DNA from: Methanomassiliicoccaceae archaeon
GTDB lineage: Archaea > Thermoplasmatota > Thermoplasmata > Methanomassiliicoccales > UBA472
Reading direction: 5' to 3'
NCBI GenBank assembly: GCA_016919565.1
Contig: JACXTO010000208.1
Coordinates: 1-5,260 of the forward strand
DNA: 5,260 nt
Shown here: piece by piece, positions 4,536-5,260 of the stretch
Layout of the letters: every line of letters begins with the position of its first letter
How positions within the stretch are numbered: the first letter of the stretch is position 1
Notes under the pieces: model-generated
What the model was told of the DNA's origin: nothing
The model's input: only the letters and a program-made list of their open reading frames with translations
Database searches by the model: none
Position numbers and translations under genes: made by a program

Positions 4536-4894
4536 CAAAAACGAAGAAGTCGGACCCGAACCTGGTACTCCTCATCGACGTACTGAAGAAGGAGACCCGG
4601 GAGAACGGGGCTGAGATCTGGCGAGACATTGCTCTGCGGCTCGAGAAGCCCAGCCGTAACTGGGCTGAGGTCAACTTGAGCAGGTTGGAGCGTAACGCTA
4701 ACGAAGGCGACGTCATCGTCGTCCCGGGGAAGGTCCTCGGTGCTGGAACGATCAACAAGAAGTTGACCGTGGCAGCGTTCAGATTCTCTGCCTCTGCAGT
4801 GAAGAAGATCGAGGAGGCCGGCGGACGCCAGCTTACCTTTGCCCAGCTGATGAAGGAGACCCCTTCCGGCCGGGACGTCAGGATCATGGGGTGA
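4532..4894 (+). CDS. rpl18e: 50S ribosomal protein L18e
   Basis: This 120-residue protein is a large-subunit ribosomal protein found in archaea and eukaryotes (eL18). Length and pattern are typical: an N-terminal basic stretch (TKTKK), [13 protein letters not shown] (8-20), [14 protein letters not shown] (30-43) followed by [10 protein letters not shown], then [10 protein letters not shown] (63-72), the FS-A-KI segment with a GG turn (around 85-98), and the closing basic [10 protein letters not shown] (111-120). GGGAGAG at 4517-4523, 8 bases upstream, sets the ATG at 4532. It is followed after 4 bases by L13, the order seen in the conserved archaeal cluster L18e-L13-S9-RpoN-RpoK. It marks the window as archaeal and as core chromosome. 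Confidence 0.97.
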   Translation: MTKTKKSDPNLVLLIDVLKKETRENGAEIWRDIALRLEKPSRNWAEVNLSRLERNANEGDVIVVPGKVLGAGTINKKLTVAAFRFSASAVKKIEEAGGRQLTFAQLMKETPSGRDVRIMG

Positions 4895-4898
4895 AGAA

Positions 4899-5260
4899 AT
4901 GGTAACGGTAATCGATGCAGACGGCAATGTGATCGGCAGGCTGTGCACTTCCGTCGCCAAGAGGATCCTCAGCGGTGAAGAGATCGTCATCGTCAACGCC
5001 GAGAGGGCGATCGTGACCGGTTCCAAGGAAGCGATATTCGCAGGTTACAAGCAGAAGAAGGACCGCGGCAAGGTCATCCACGGACCATTCTATCCCAGGA
5101 GGGCGGACCTTATCCTCAAGCGGTGCGTCAGGGGAATGCTTCCCTGGGACCACACCCGAGGACGGGACGCCTACCGCAGGGTAAAGGTCTATGTCGGTGT
5201 GCCAAAAGAGTTCGAGGCCGCGGAGAAGGTGAAGCTCATGGGCAAGACCAAGCTTAGCAA
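4899..5260 (+). CDS. rplM: 50S ribosomal protein L13 (3' end beyond window)
   Basis: The frame starts at ATG 4899, 4 bases after the L18e stop, with GGGGTGA (4888-4894) acting as ribosome site across that stop. It remains open to the window edge, giving 120 complete codons; family members usually have about 140-155 residues, so perhaps 20-35 are missing. Typical L13 marks: [11 protein letters not shown] (5-15), [18 protein letters not shown] (30-41), [11 protein letters not shown] (62-72), VRGMLPW (77-83) and VKVYVGVP (95-102). It binds 23S rRNA early in large-subunit assembly. No break is seen. S9 would be expected immediately downstream by family gene order. Confidence 0.96.
   Translation, partial: MVTVIDADGNVIGRLCTSVAKRILSGEEIVIVNAERAIVTGSKEAIFAGYKQKKDRGKVIHGPFYPRRADLILKRCVRGMLPWDHTRGRDAYRRVKVYVGVPKEFEAAEKVKLMGKTKLS

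Overview
The window reads as a GC-rich archaeal chromosome segment. The right end holds the start of the archaeal/eukaryotic-type ribosomal gene run L18e-L13. Promoters are TATA-like, one gene appears to be leaderless, and a 6-phospho-3-hexuloisomerase is present. The codon and protein style would fit a Thermoplasmatota lineage such as Methanomassiliicoccales, but that placement is an inference from appearance, not a database result.

Left half (+ strand, 128-2396): a compact, apparently complete ubiquitin-like conjugation cassette. In order: an E1-like adenylating enzyme (128-916), a 79-residue beta-grasp ubiquitin-like protein ending in a free Gly-Gly (1016-1255), an E2 of the classical UBC fold with HPN motif and active cysteine (1258-1767), and an Rpn11/CSN5-like JAMM metalloprotease (about 1764-2396). 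Ubl, E2 and JAMM are tightly packed: 2 bases separate Ubl from E2, and E2's stop overlaps JAMM's predicted TTG start. E1 lies 99 bases upstream and seems to have its own leaderless promoter. No RING-type E3 is visible. Inferred pathway: E1 adenylates the Ubl C-terminus and takes it as a thioester, E2 receives it and passes it to target lysines, and JAMM removes it. The Ubl needs no maturation cut, so JAMM would be mainly a deconjugase. This is the main discovery in the window.

Middle (- strand, 4314-2414): two genes transcribed toward the cassette. The upstream one is an endonuclease IV-like TIM-barrel protein with an unusual acidic patch and a 92-residue Lys/Ala/Pro tail resembling histone H1. 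Three positions expected to hold metal ligands are substituted. Twenty bases later follows 6-phospho-3-hexuloisomerase (SIS domain), which in archaea normally works with hexulose-6-phosphate synthase to make ribulose 5-phosphate. Its stop is 17 bases from the JAMM stop (convergent).

Right end (+ strand, 4532-5260): ribosomal proteins L18e and L13, the latter cut by the window edge. They are driven from a 217-base divergent intergenic region holding promoters for both directions, a 10-base palindrome and a 7-codon upstream ORF whose stop overlaps the L18e start.

Bases 1-127 contain no gene I can support. No tRNA, rRNA, CRISPR, insertion sequence or attachment site was seen.
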